The notes beneath the pieces are model-generated. The model did no database searches. It saw only the letters and a program-made list of their open reading frames with translations, and was not told the DNA's origin. DNA of 17,948 nucleotides from Baffinella frigidus (lineage: Eukaryota > Cryptophyceae > Cryptomonadales > Baffinellaceae). The position numbers and the translations under genes were made by a program. The stretch is taken from assembly GCA_026770585.1 (NCBI GenBank), contig MU646570.1, forward strand, positions 281,991 through 299,938, written 5' to 3'. Below are positions 1 through 11,800 of this stretch, one piece after another; position 1 is the first letter of the stretch, and every line of letters starts with the position of its first letter.

Positions 1-89
1 GGGGGGGGGGGGGGCGAATCCGAGGCCAGATTCTGGTCTTGGACACTGTGGCAAGTTCCCTCGAGAGCAGGGTGGGGTGCAGGGTTTGC
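1..89. other. Unassigned left edge with a run of 14 G
   Basis: The window opens with 14 consecutive G. On the minus strand the frame of exon 44 stays open through this stretch, but the residues do not look like LRR. Only about 71-88 resembles the intron repeats. It may be intron start, exon extension or low-quality sequence; I cannot decide. Confidence 0.3.
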
Positions 90-2052
90 CTGCAGCGAGG
101 GGATGATCTCAAGGGCGTTGAACTCCAGGTTCAGCAGCTCCAGCAGCGCCAGGTTCATCATCGACCTGCCAACAACCTTATATTTAATATATAAAGCTTA
201 TATTTAATATATAATATAGTATACGCCATATGTATAATTATATTCAGTATAAAATATAGTATCAAACAGATGTATAGTATACAACACTGTATAGTATATG
301 TACAGATTTATAGTATATATACATGTATTTTACAGCGATGAAATGATTTCGAGGGCATTGAACTCGAGGTTCAGCAGTTCGAGGAGCGCTAGATTCATCA
401 TTGACCTGGGTTTAGGGTGCATGGTTTAGGGTAGGGTTGAGGGTGAGCGGCACGAGCAAAAAAATCAGATGTACAGTATATGACAGGTTTAGTATACAAC
501 AATGTAGAGTGTATAATATAGATGTATGGTATACACATACATCTATTTTACGTATGCCACGAAATCTCTAAATCCCAAACCCTAAGCACAGAGCACGGGC
601 GACGCACATCGGCAGAGCGATGAGGTCGGTGTGGTCGAGCAGCACAATTCGCCGGTCAACCCTAAATCCCCAACCCTAAACCCTGAACCCTCACCCCCAA
701 ACCACAAACCATAAAAAAGGTCGAACAGGAGGCTCCGCAGGTTAACTCTGACCCCCAAACCCCAAACCCTAGCCCCCAAACCACACACCCTAAAAAAACT
801 ATATTGCAGAAAACCACACCTTAAACCAAACTCTGAACCCCAAACCAAACCCTTAAGCAAACCCTACACCAAACCCTCAACCCTGAGGGAACGTACATCG
901 GCAGAGCGGTGAGGACGTTGTGGTCGAGCAGCAAACTCCGCAAGTTATGAAGCTCGCCAAACTGCTTCGGAAGCTCCGCTACCTCGTTCATGTCCATCCT
1001 GGATTGGAGGTTTGGGGGTTGGGGTTAGAGTGGTTTTCGCATCTGTTTCCCACGGGAAATAACGAAATACTCGCAGAAGTGGCGTGTGCTGATACTAATC
1101 CAAAGCGGTTTCCGGTGTAGGTGTAGGTGTAGGTTTAGGTTTAGATTTAGGTTTAGGTTCTGGTTCTGGTTCTGGTTCTGGTTTAGGTGTAGGTTGAGGT
1201 TTAGGTTTAGGTTCAGGTTTCGAATTGGAGCCCTTTTTCGAAAGCGTTACCGGAGTTCGGTGAGCGCCGAGAGGTTCACGAAGCTCGCGGGGATCTTCGA
1301 GATGTTGTTCCGCGAAACGTCGAGTGTGTTCAGCACCGTCAGGTACCCGAACTCCTGCTCCAAGGTTTCCAACGTTACTCCCACCTCGAGACGTGACATT
1401 CTCGACTAAGACGTCCCACTTGGTTCTTTGAGACGCCCCACACTCGACTTCTGCCGAAACCCTTCCTGAAACCTAAGAGAGCCACGCAAGAGTGGAAGGC
1501 TGGCCTGGGAAACCAAGTCAGTTTACACGGAATTTGTACCAACTTTCCAAAAAAATCGATTTTTCTCTGGGGAGAATGTAAACTCGCGAACTTTCCAAAA
1601 CCCCGGATTCCGGGTTTTTTTCTGTAAGCCGGTCAACACTACACTATGGGGTGGAGGGGGGGGGGGTACATCAGGGAGGTCTTCCAGCATGTTGTCGGCC
1701 AACGCCAGCGATTCCAGCGCCGTCAGCTGCCATAGGGTGCGGCTTTTAGGGTTGAGAGTTTGGGGATTCGGGTTTGGGGTTTGGGGGTTCCCACACAACG
1801 GGTTTATTTGTTGAGAAACAAAGTTGGGGTATGTGTTGAGCACTCCAGATCGGAAGAAAAGCGCCCATCTGCTTTTGGCATTATTCCGTTTTTGGCCGTG
1901 TGGGATGGGAAATTATTCCAATTTTTGCCGCGTGTGGGATGGGAGAAAGACCTGAGCGATGGACGACGGCAGGTGCTTGAGGTTGTTGTTGTAGAGCTTC
2001 AGGTCGCGGATCCCGGGGAGGATCACCGAGATCAGCGGGAAGTTCGGGTTGC
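90..2052 (-). CDS. LRR block G: exons 39-44, continuing beyond the left edge
   Basis: Exons: E39 2052-1952, E40 1726-1670, E41 1354-1251, E42 998-897, E43 405-334, E44 165-90. Readable LRRs include GIRDLKLYNNNLKHLPSSIA (E39), LTALESLALADNMLEDLP (E40), LTVLNTLDVSRNNISKIP (E41) and LRSLLLDHNVLTALPM (E42). E43 and E44 are two full-length versions of the same LRR exon, both with a phase-2 acceptor; they may be spliced together or alternatively. The E44 3' end is uncertain: the best match is a GC donor (CTGCAG then GCAAAC), but the frame also stays open to position 1. No cap motif for this block is in view. Confidence 0.85.
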
Positions 2053-3410
2053 CTGGTTTGAACCAGTTTGAATCAGTTTGATTCAGTTTGATTCAGTTTG
2101 GTTGCCTGCGTTCCACGCCAGGGCATTAACGGGAATTTCAAACGTTTCGCGCTAAAAGCTTTCAACACGAACCACGTGCTTTGTGGTTCACGTAAAACAT
2201 ACCCGCCCCGAAGTTTATGCCTAGGGCTTAAGGTTTAGGGTTCAAGGTTTTCCTAAACCCTCAAAAGGTTTTCAGGGTTTACACCCTACGCCCTGACAGT
2301 TTAGGATTTGGGCGCCAAGGGGGGGGGGCGGGTCAGGTTCCAGGGTTTCTGAACCCTGAACGTCAGGATTTGGGGTGTTACCCATAGAAGAGAGGTCGAG
2401 GGAGTGAGATTCGCGCGCAAGGTACACGTTGCGCAGAAACCGCAGCGTCTGGTAGATGCCCTGCTCGTTCACCTGAAACCAACACGGAGGGTTTTGGCGT
2501 TAAGGCTGGTTTTGTATTGTTTGGGGTGTATGGTTTACTTGATATTGTTTCGGGTTTCGGTTTTCTGGATTCGGGTCTCGGGCTCGGGTCTCCGGTCTCG
2601 GGCTCGGGTCTCGGGTTTCGGGATTCGGGTCTCGGGGTTCGGGATTTGGGTCTCGGGGTTCGGGGTTCGGGGTTCGGGGTTCGGGTGTGGGGCAGACTTC
2701 GCGGGGCGGGATCTTGATGACTTCCTCGTCGATTCTCAGCTCCTTGATGTTCGTCAGCATCCCCATCTCATACGGCAACATCTGCTCGAATTCGAAAAAT
2801 TTATCAGGTTATGGCGCCCATCTGATACGGCAGCATCTGAAGGAGGTGCAGTTAAAATCCATCCGGAAAATGCTCGTGTGAGCGGCCGACACGTGGTACA
2901 GTAAGTGGCACAATGCGCAGCATGTGCGGCGCTGACGCTGGTTGTTTGGCAACAAATCAACAATCTCTGCAAGGCAGCATCTGCTCGAATTCGAAATTTT
3001 GATCAGGTTGTGGTTTAGGGTTCACGGTTTATGGGTTGGGTTTTGGAAGTAAGAATTATGAGGTTTGGGGTTACGGTTTAGTGTTCAGGGTTGCTTCATG
3101 TTGGTCTGCATGCCCATCTCGCGAAATCAACACGTAAATCCTCGTGGGAGATTTGACTTGAGGGGAGGTCACCTGAATGTTGTTGTCCAGCAGAGAGAGG
3201 AACTGGAGCTGCTGGAGGTTCTCGATGTCCGGGAACATCGTCTCAAGCCCGTTGTTGTCCAAGTCCAGATACGTCAGCGACGTCCAGTACCTGCATTCAT
3301 TCGGGTTTCGGGCTCAGGGTATAGGGTTTACGGTTTCGGGTTTCGGGTTTCAAGTTTCGGGTTGGAGTTTCGGGTTTGGGGGTTGGGTTGCAGGGTGTAG
3401 GGTTTAGGGT

Positions 3411-3456
<46 letters not shown>

Positions 3457-4293
3457 GGTTGCGGGTTGAGGGTTTGGGGTTTGGGGGTTACGCGATCGCC
3501 GGCGGGACCGCAGCGAGTCGGTTGTGCGTCAGAGAGAGCGCCGTGATGCCTGCTTTGCGCTTCCGGTTTAGGGTTTCGGGTTTGGGGTTAGGGGTAGGGG
3601 GGTAGGGTTTGGGGTTTGGGGTTTGAGGATTAGGGGTTGGTGGTTAGGGGTGTGGGATTGGGGGCAAGATTTTCGGGTGTTGGGTTTCGGGTTTCGGGGT
3701 TCATATTAAGGGTTTGAAAGGTTTAGGGTTTAGGGTTTAGGGTTTAGGGTTTAGGGTTTCAGGGTTTAGGGTTTGAGGGGTTCGGGTTTAGGTAGAGGCC
3801 TGAGATCTCAGCCATGTCGGAGGGAAGGTCGCGCAGCATGTTGTGGTCCAGCCGCAGCCGCTCGAGACCGGGCACTTGCAACACCTGGTGGAGGGGTTCA
3901 GGCTTGGGAATAATGAACACACCGGTTTGTTTTGTTTCTCGAGACCGCACTGCTCTTCTTTTGAAATATCGTGGGAGAAAACATTGTAATGGTACCTCCT
4001 GCGGGATCGCTGAAGTGCTGCAGGCTCTCTCCTCACGCTAATCCGCTACAAGTCTACTTGTAAACGCGGGATCTCAGTACAAATTTAAAACGCCGCGGTA
4101 CAAAGCGTTATATAACGAGGGAATTTCTACCTCTTGCGGGATCGCGGAGAGCTTGAAGTGCTGCAGGTCGAGCAACCTGGTTTGGAGTTTGGGCTTCAGG
4201 GTTTAGGGCTTAGGGTTTAGGGCTTAGGGTTCAGGGTCGAGGGATGAGGGTTCAGGGTTGAGGGTTTAGGGTTTAGGGTTTAGGGTTTAGGGT

Positions 4294-4325
<32 letters not shown>

Positions 4326-7300
4326 GGTGTAGGGGGGTTAGGAATTAAGGTTTAGGGTAGCAACCCCGTCCTGGAAGCGGAGAGCAGCGCCTTGAAGTAA
4401 GCCAGGACCTGGTTTCGGGTTTCGGGATCAGCGTTTCGGGTTGAGCGTTCAGGATTCAAGGTCCAGGGTGCCGGCGTCAGCGTTTCGGGTTACGCGTGTC
4501 GGGGTTAGGAGTTTCGGGATGAGTATGTTCAGGTTTGAGGTTTGGGGTTTAGGGTTTAGGGTTTGGGGTTCAAGGTTTAGGGTTTAGGGTTTAGGGTCTA
4601 GGGTTTAGGGTTTAGGGTTTAGGGTTTGGGGATTGGGGTTGGGGGTTTAGGGTTCAGTTGGGATACCGAAGAGGGGCCCTGCGCGATGATCTCCGTCGGA
4701 GGGGAGCGGATGTCGTAGTTGCCTGCAGGTTTAGTGTTTCGGGTTTCGGGTTTCGGGTTTCGGGTTTCGGGTTCGGGGTTTGGGGGTCGGTGTTTGGGGT
4801 TTAGGGTTTAGGGTTTAGGGTTTAGGGTTTAGGGTTTGGGATTGAGTGTTTGGTGTTTAGGGTTTGGGTTTAGGGTTGAGGGACCAGGGTTTGGAGTTCA
4901 GGGTTGGGGTTTAAGATTTAGGGTTTGGGGTTTGGGGAGGAAGTTGCCGTCCAGCGTGAGCTCCTCGAGGCGCTCCAACAGCCCAATCTCCACCTGGGTT
5001 CGGGTGTAGGGTTTAGGGTTTCTGATTTAGGGTTCAGGGTTTAGTAGGGTTTAGGGTTTAGGGTTTAGGGTTTAGAGTTGGGGATCTAGGGTCCAGGGTT
5101 TAGTAGGGTTTGGGGTTTAAGGTTTAGGGATGAGGGTTCAAGGTTTAGAATTTAGGGTTTAGGGTTTAGGGTGTAGGGTTTAGGGTTTAGTAGGGTTGAT
5201 GGTGTGGCAGGATTGAGGGTTTATGGTTGAGAAACCGGGAGCTTCTTGAGCTCGTTGTACGCCACGAAGATTGGGGATTTAGGGTTTAGGGTTTAGTATG
5301 ATTTAGGGTTCAGGGTTTAGAAACCGGGAGCTTCTTGAGTTCGGTGTACGCCACGGAGAGCGAGGGTTTAGGGTTTAGGGTTGAGTAGGGTGTGGGGTTT
5401 GGGATTGAGACCGGGAGCTTCTTGAGCTCGTTGTACGCCATGGAGATTGAGGATTTCGGGTTTAGGGTTAAGTAGGGTTTAGGGTTCAGGGTTTGGGCTT
5501 TAGACTGGGAGCTTCTTGAGCTCGTTGTACGCCACGGAGATTGGGGATTTAGGGTTTAGGGTTAAGTAGGGTTTAGGGTTCAGGGTTTGGGATTTAGACC
5601 GGGAGCTTCTTGAGCTCGTTGTACGCCACAGAGAGCGACGTGAGGTTCGTGAGCATCCCGATCTCGGGCGGCAACCTGCATTCGGGTGTCCGGTTTCGGG
5701 AGTCGGGTTTCCGGTTTCCGGTCTCGAGTTTCTGGTTTCTGGTTTCGGGTGTCAGGTTTCGGGTTTCGGGGTCGGGTTTCGGGTTTCGGGTTTCGGGTTC
5801 CGGGTTCCGGGTTCCGGGTTTCGGGTTTCGGGTTTCGGGTTTCGGGTTCCGGGTTCCGGGTTCCGGGTTCCGAGTTTCGGGTTTCAAGTTTCGGGTTTCG
5901 GGTTCCGAGTTCCGAGTTTCGGGTTTCGGGTTTCGGGTTTCGGGTTTCGGGTTCCGGGTTCCGGGTTCCGGGTTCCGAGTTCCGGGTTTCGAGTTTTGGG
6001 TTTCGGGTTCCGAGTTCCGAGTTTCGGGTTTCGGGTTTCTGGTGAAGGAACCTGGACATATTACGCCCCCCCGGTTCAGTATTTTAAGCCCCCTGATGGC
6101 ACATGCCACTTACGAAACACATCACGTCAGGGTTTGAGCTTTGCGGGTTGAGGGTTGAGGATGTGGGGACGCACGCAGTGAGGCGGTTGTCGACGAGGGA
6201 CAAGTCCGTCAGATCGACCAGCTTCGAGATCTTCGGCGGCAGCACCGTCAGCCCTGGGGTTGGGGTTGAGGTTTGAGGGATGAGGGATGAGGGTTGAGGG
6301 TTGAGGTTGAGGGTTGAGGGTTGAGGTTTGAGCGTTTAGAGTTTGGAGTTTAGGGGTTGGAGTTTAGGGTTTAGGGTTGAGGGTTGAGGGTTGAGGGTTT
6401 ATTGTTGAGAGTTTGGAGTTTGGAGTTGAGGGTTGAGGGTTTAGGGTTGATGGTTTAGGGTTTAGGGTTTAAGGTTGAGGGTTCAGCGTTCAGGGTTAAG
6501 GGTTTGAGGTTTGGGGTTGAGGAAACTCACGATTATCCGTGAGGGAGAGACGCGTCAGAGAGGTGATGTTGCATATCTCCAGCGGAAGGTGCTCCAGGCC
6601 GAGCCTGGTTCAGGGTGTAGGATTTAGGGTTGAGTGTTGAATGTTCAAGGGGAGAGTGTGTAGGGTTGGGGGTTGGGGGTTTGGGGTTTATGGATTAGGG
6701 TTGTGGGGTTTTAGGAGTTAGGATTTCAGGTTTTCAGGGTTTGGGGTTCATGGTTTGGGGTGTAGGGTGTAGGGTTTCAGGTTGTAGGGTTTAGGGTTAG
6801 AACCCGATGAGCTCGAGGGAGAGCGTGGTGCGCGCCTCGAACCTGGTTCAGGGTTCAGCGTTCAGGGTTTGGGGTGAAGGGTTTAGGGTTTAGGGTTGAG
6901 GTTTGAGGGTTTAGGATTCAGGGGTGAGGGTTTCGGGCTTTGGGGTTACATGCGGAGGAGGTACGTCATGACCATGTGCGGACCCTGCTCGATCACCTGG
7001 TTGGGGGTTTGGGATTTAGGGTTGAGGGTTTAAGGTTGAGGTTCTAGGTTTAGGGTGGGGTGGGGGTTTAGAGAGAGGGGTTTGGGGTTGGGATTTAGGA
7101 TTTTTAGATTGTTGGGGTTGTGGGTGTACTAATAGGGTCTAGAGTTTAGGGATTAGAGTATATGGTGTCGGGTACAAAACCCTTCAGCGCGGAACGGCAC
7201 GGTTTGGGGTGCACCTCGGTCGGCGGCGAGCGGAGCACGTTGCCTTCGATGTACAGGTTCTTCATCTGTCGCAGGTTGCCCAGCTCCACGGGCAGAACCT

Positions 7301-8818
7301 GGTTAATGGTTTGAGAGTCGGGGTTTAGGGTTCACGGTGTAGAGTTTGAAGGTCGACGGGTAACACTGGGGTTGAGGGTTTGGGGTTTAGGGTTCAGGGT
7401 TTAGGGTGCAGGGTGCAGAGTGCAGGGTTTGGGGTTTGGGGTTTGGGGTTTGGGGTTTGGGGTTCAACCATGAGGTCCTCAGCACCTTGGTTTGGGGTTT
7501 GGGGTGTAGGGTTCAAGGTAGGACCTCGAGCTTGTTGTCCGTGAGAGACAGCTCTGTCAGCGCCGTGCACGTCCCTGGGTTTAGGGTTTAGGGTTTAGGG
7601 TTTAGGGTTTAGGGTTTAGGGTCTGGGGTTTGGGGTTTAGGGTTTGGGGTTTAGGGTTTAGGGTGTAGGGTGTAGGGTTTAGGGTTTAGGGTTTAGGGTT
7701 GAGGGTTGAGGGTTCAGGGTTTATGGTTCGGGATTTAATGTTTAGGGTTTAGGGTTCAGGGTTCGGAGTTTAGGGTTTAGGGATTGGGTTTGGGTTTTAG
7801 GGTGTAGGGTCTATGCAGTCATACCGAGTTTCAGGTGCAGGGTCTAAGCAAGCTCAAATAGACTGACAGTAGATCCCCGATCACCCAATGCAAAATAAAT
7901 AAATAAATCACACAAAATAAATCAACAAATAATGTAGAATACCGATTTCGGCGGGGATGAAGCCGAGCTTGTTGCTCGGGAGACGGAGGCGCGTGAGGTT
8001 CGTCAGGAAGTTGATCGACACCGGCAGGAACCCCAACGCATTGAACCTGCGGTAAATCGTTTTGTATGGTCAATCGTTTTGTACGAGGTTAAAACGTGGC
8101 GTAACAGGTTTTGTACCAGAGCGCACTTTAGGGTTTGCGTCGGGTTTGTGTTTAGGGCGTAGGGTTCAGAGTTGAGAATTGAAGGGCGGTGTGGGTTGGG
8201 GTTTGGGGTGTACCCGAATTGGAGGTCTGTGAGAGACGTCATCTTCCCGACGCACTGCGGCATCCCCTCGAACTTGTTGTACGACCTGTGTTCGGGTTTG
8301 GGGTTTAGGGTTTGGGATTTAGGGTTTGGGGTTTAGGGTTTGGGGTTTGGAGTTTGGAGTTTAGTGTTCAGGGTTTGGGGGTTGGGGTGTAGGGTTTAGG
8401 GTTCAAGGTTTAGGGATTAGGGTTTCGGATTTGGGGTTTCGGATTTGGGGTTTACATGTTCAGGAGGCGCAGCGCGGGAAGCTGCTCGAACGACTCTGCG
8501 CACACAAGGATTTGGGTTCAGGGTTTAGGGTTTAGAGTTTGGGGGTTGGGTTTAGGGTTTTGGTTTCGAGAGTCAGACCAGGCAGGGCTCAAGGTTCAGA
8601 GTTCAGAGTTCAGCGTCAGACCAGAATAGGCTTAGATTGGGGTTCATGTTTCAGGGTTCAGGGTTCAGGGTTCAGGGTTCAGGGTTCAGGGTTCAGGGTT
8701 CAGGGTTCAGGGTTCATGTTTCAGGGTTCAGGGTTCATGTTTCAGGGTTCAGGGTTCAGGGTTCAGGGTTCAGGGTTCAGGGTTCAGGGTTCAGGGTTCA
8801 GGGTTCATGTTTCAGGGT

Positions 8819-8871
<53 letters not shown>

Positions 8872-11800
8872 GGTTGGAGGTGTATGGTCGAAACACGTTT
8901 GGGGGCGGGGGGGGCAGAGTTCGAACCAGGCAAGGACAAGATCTGCTTCTCGTCACATCAGGCTGGGCTTAGGGTTTCGGGTGCATGTTTCGGCGTTTAG
9001 CGTTTGGGGTTGATACCAGGGAGACCCGAGATCTGGTTCTTGAAGAGCTCGAGGGACGTTAGGGACGAGAGCTTGTACAGCGAATCCGGGAGCAGCATGA
9101 TCTCGTTGTTGTCCGCTTTCAGCACCTGGGGGTTCGGGTTTCGGGTTTAGAGTCTACACCAGATGGTTGAGGTTTAGGGTTTAGGGTTTAGAGTTTAGGG
9201 TTTAGGGTTTAGGGGTTAAGTTTTGGGGTTGCGAATCCGGGTGCAGCATGATCTCATGGTTGCACGCTTTCAACACCTGTTTCAGCCTTGCGTTTTAGCG
9301 GTCTGGAAAAGGTTAGAGTTGGAGGTTCATGCTTGGTCCTGGTGGGTTAAGGTTGAATGCTTTATGGTTTAGGGTTGTCGGCATGATCTCGTTGTAGTCC
9401 ACTTTCAATACCTGGGGTTTCGGATTTCAGGTTTCGGGTTTAGAGGTCTGCAAAAGAGGGTTTAGGGCTTCGGGTGTATCGTTGAGCTTTTGGGGGTTGG
9501 GTTTTGGGGTTTCGAATCCGGGAGGAGGACGGTCTCGGTGTTGTCTGCTTTCAGCACCGGGGGTTTGGGGTTTGGAGATTGGGGTTTAGAGTTTAGGGTT
9601 CAGGTTTTAGGTTTTAGGTTTTAAGGTTTAGGTTCTGGTAGAGAGGGTACGGGGTTTAGGGTTTAGGTTGTAGGCTTTAGGGTTCAGAGTTTAGTGTTCA
9701 GGGTGTAGGGTCGGGTTTACACGTGATGACCGCACAGGAAGAGGTTTACGAGTTCGGGTCAGGGTCAACCTGCAGAGCGTCCAGCTCCCCGAGGGACCCC
9801 GGAAGTTCCGGGAGATTGTTGGACGAGACGTCCAGCACCCGCAGGCCGCGCAGCTCGTTGATCTTCCCAGATACCTCCGTCAACCCTGATGGGAGATTTC
9901 AGGGTTGAGCTCAACCGTGATTCACGGTTCAGACGCGGGGGGTCGTTGATTGTCCCCACGACTGATGTTAAGCCGTTTGGGATGCGGAGTTGGTTATGTT
10001 AGGTAGACGTCTAGCACCCGCAGCCCCCGCAGCTCGTTCATCTTGCCGGACACTTCCGTCAACCCTGAAGATTGTGGGGTTTGGGTTTTCGGTTTTGAGT
10101 TTTGGAGGGTTGGGGTTTTGGGTTCGGGGTCTGGGTTTTGGGTGTGGGTTCTGTTTTTTTTTGGGTTTGGGGGTTTGGGGGTTTGAGGTTTGGGGTTTGG
10201 GGTTTGGGGCTTAGGGCAGAAGACCATTGCGGGCCATGTTGAGGTGCGTGATGGAGGTCATGGTGTAGATCTCTGCCGGCACGATAGGCAGCCCCATCCC
10301 AGATATGTCGAGGAACCTGAGGTCGCGTTTGGGTTTAGCGTGCAGGGTTTGGTGGTTGGGGTTTGGAGTTCCTGATTCGGGGTTTGGAGTTTGGGGCTGG
10401 GATTGGGAGTTTGGGGTGTGGGGTTGGGGGTCTGGGGTTGGGAATGGGGGTTTGGGGTTGAGGTTGGGGGTTGGGGGTGTTGGGTTTGAGGGTTTGGGGT
10501 GTGGGTTTTGGGTTTTGGGGTTTGGTGTGTGGGTTTCGGATTTCGGATTTCAGTTGTCGGGTTCGGGAATTAGTGTGTAGGGTTCAGGGCCTACCCGGCC
10601 TCCTTGCGGGACGAATCGAGCATCCGGCGGAGATAGTCGAGCATCGCCGTCGGGCCCTGTGATTAGGGTTTAGGGTGTGGGGTTTAAGGGTTTAAGTCCA
10701 GGGTCCAGGGTCCAGGGTCCAGGGTCCAGGGTCCAGGGTCCAGGGTCCAGGGTCCAGGGTCCAGGGTCCAGGATCCAGGGTCCAGGGTCCAGAAAAAAAA
10801 AGGGGGGTGATACCTCGTCTTGGATCTCCTTCGGGGGCGACGTGAGCGAGGTGTTCCCATTGAGCACCAGCGTCGCGAGCGACGTGGACAGCATGCCGAG
10901 CTCGGGGGGGAGCGTCCGCAGCATGTTGTTCGTCACGGACAGCCGCTGCAGCGCCGACATCCTGTGGAATTTCGGGTTTGGGGTTTGGGGTTTGTGAGGG
11001 TTAGGGGTTGTTAGGATGTGGGTTAAGGTTAATTATGGATTGGAGAGAAGGGGGGATGGTGCGCGCAGCATGTTGCCGCTGGAGAGCCGAAATCCTGAGA
11101 TGTTTGGGGTTTACGATTTAGGGTTTGGGGATGAGGGTTTGAGGGGTTGGGGGGGGTTGGGGTTGAAGTGACTGGGGGAGGGTGCCGCGCAGCATGCTGT
11201 TCGTCCAGCCGCTGGAGAGCCGACATCCAGTAGGGTGGGTGCAGGGTTTGGGGTTTGTTAGGGTTAGGGGCTGTTAGGGCGTGGATTGAGGTTTTAGGGT
11301 TTCGGGGTACGCACATGCCGAAGGTCGCGGAAAGGGTGGTGAGTTTGTGCGAGTCCAAGAGGGCGGGGGTTTGGTGTACAGGGTTAAGGATTAAGGGTCT
11401 AGGGTTTGGGGTTAAGGGTGTGGGGTTAAGAGCTTAGGGCTGGGGGTGTGGGGTGTACGGTTCCGACCATAGAATGCCACGCATAGGGGTTTAAGGTCTC
11501 TGGGGATACGCACATGCCGAAGGTCACGCATGGGAATTTAGGGTCTTTAGGGGTACGCAATTGCCAATGTCGGTGTTTGGTATATTGCGATGGATTTAGC
11601 AGGATTTAGCGGGGATTAGCGTCTGGGGTTTTGGGTCTAGGGCTTTAGGTTGAGAGTTTAGTAGGGTTTAGTAGGGGTTGGGTACGCACATGCCGAAGGT
11701 CGCGGGGAGGGTCGTGAGTTTGTTCGAATCCAGGAGCAGCTTGTTCAGGTGCGTCAGGTACCTGGATTGGGGTTTGGGGCTGCGGGTTGATGGTTTGGGG

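Noticed and set aside
1086-1409. Plus-strand ORF with FRFRFWFWFW repeats
   Set aside because: Translation of the hexamer array and of the antisense of exon 41.
4546-4655. Chromosome end (true telomere)
   Set aside because: TTTAGGG blocks are short, degenerate, and bounded on both sides by exons in one frame. Subtelomeric location remains possible but is not shown.
5580-6137. Long ORFs on both strands rich in GFRVSGFGFRV or NPKPETRNPE
   Set aside because: They are translations of the TTTCGGG/TTCCGGG array; overlapping frames on both strands are open because the 7-mer has few stops. No start context or conserved domain.
8539-8835. ORFs reading GSGFRVQGSGFRVQ
   Set aside because: Translation of the TTCAGGG array; lies in the exon 19-20 intron.
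8646-8876. CRISPR-like regular repeats
   Set aside because: Units are 7 bp, contiguous, without unique spacers; the genome is eukaryotic.
10694-10792. Proline-rich protein tail (LDPGPWTLDPGPW) fused to exon 15
   Set aside because: It is read-through of the TCCAGGG array past the GTATCA donor; exon 16 continues the cap in frame from that donor.
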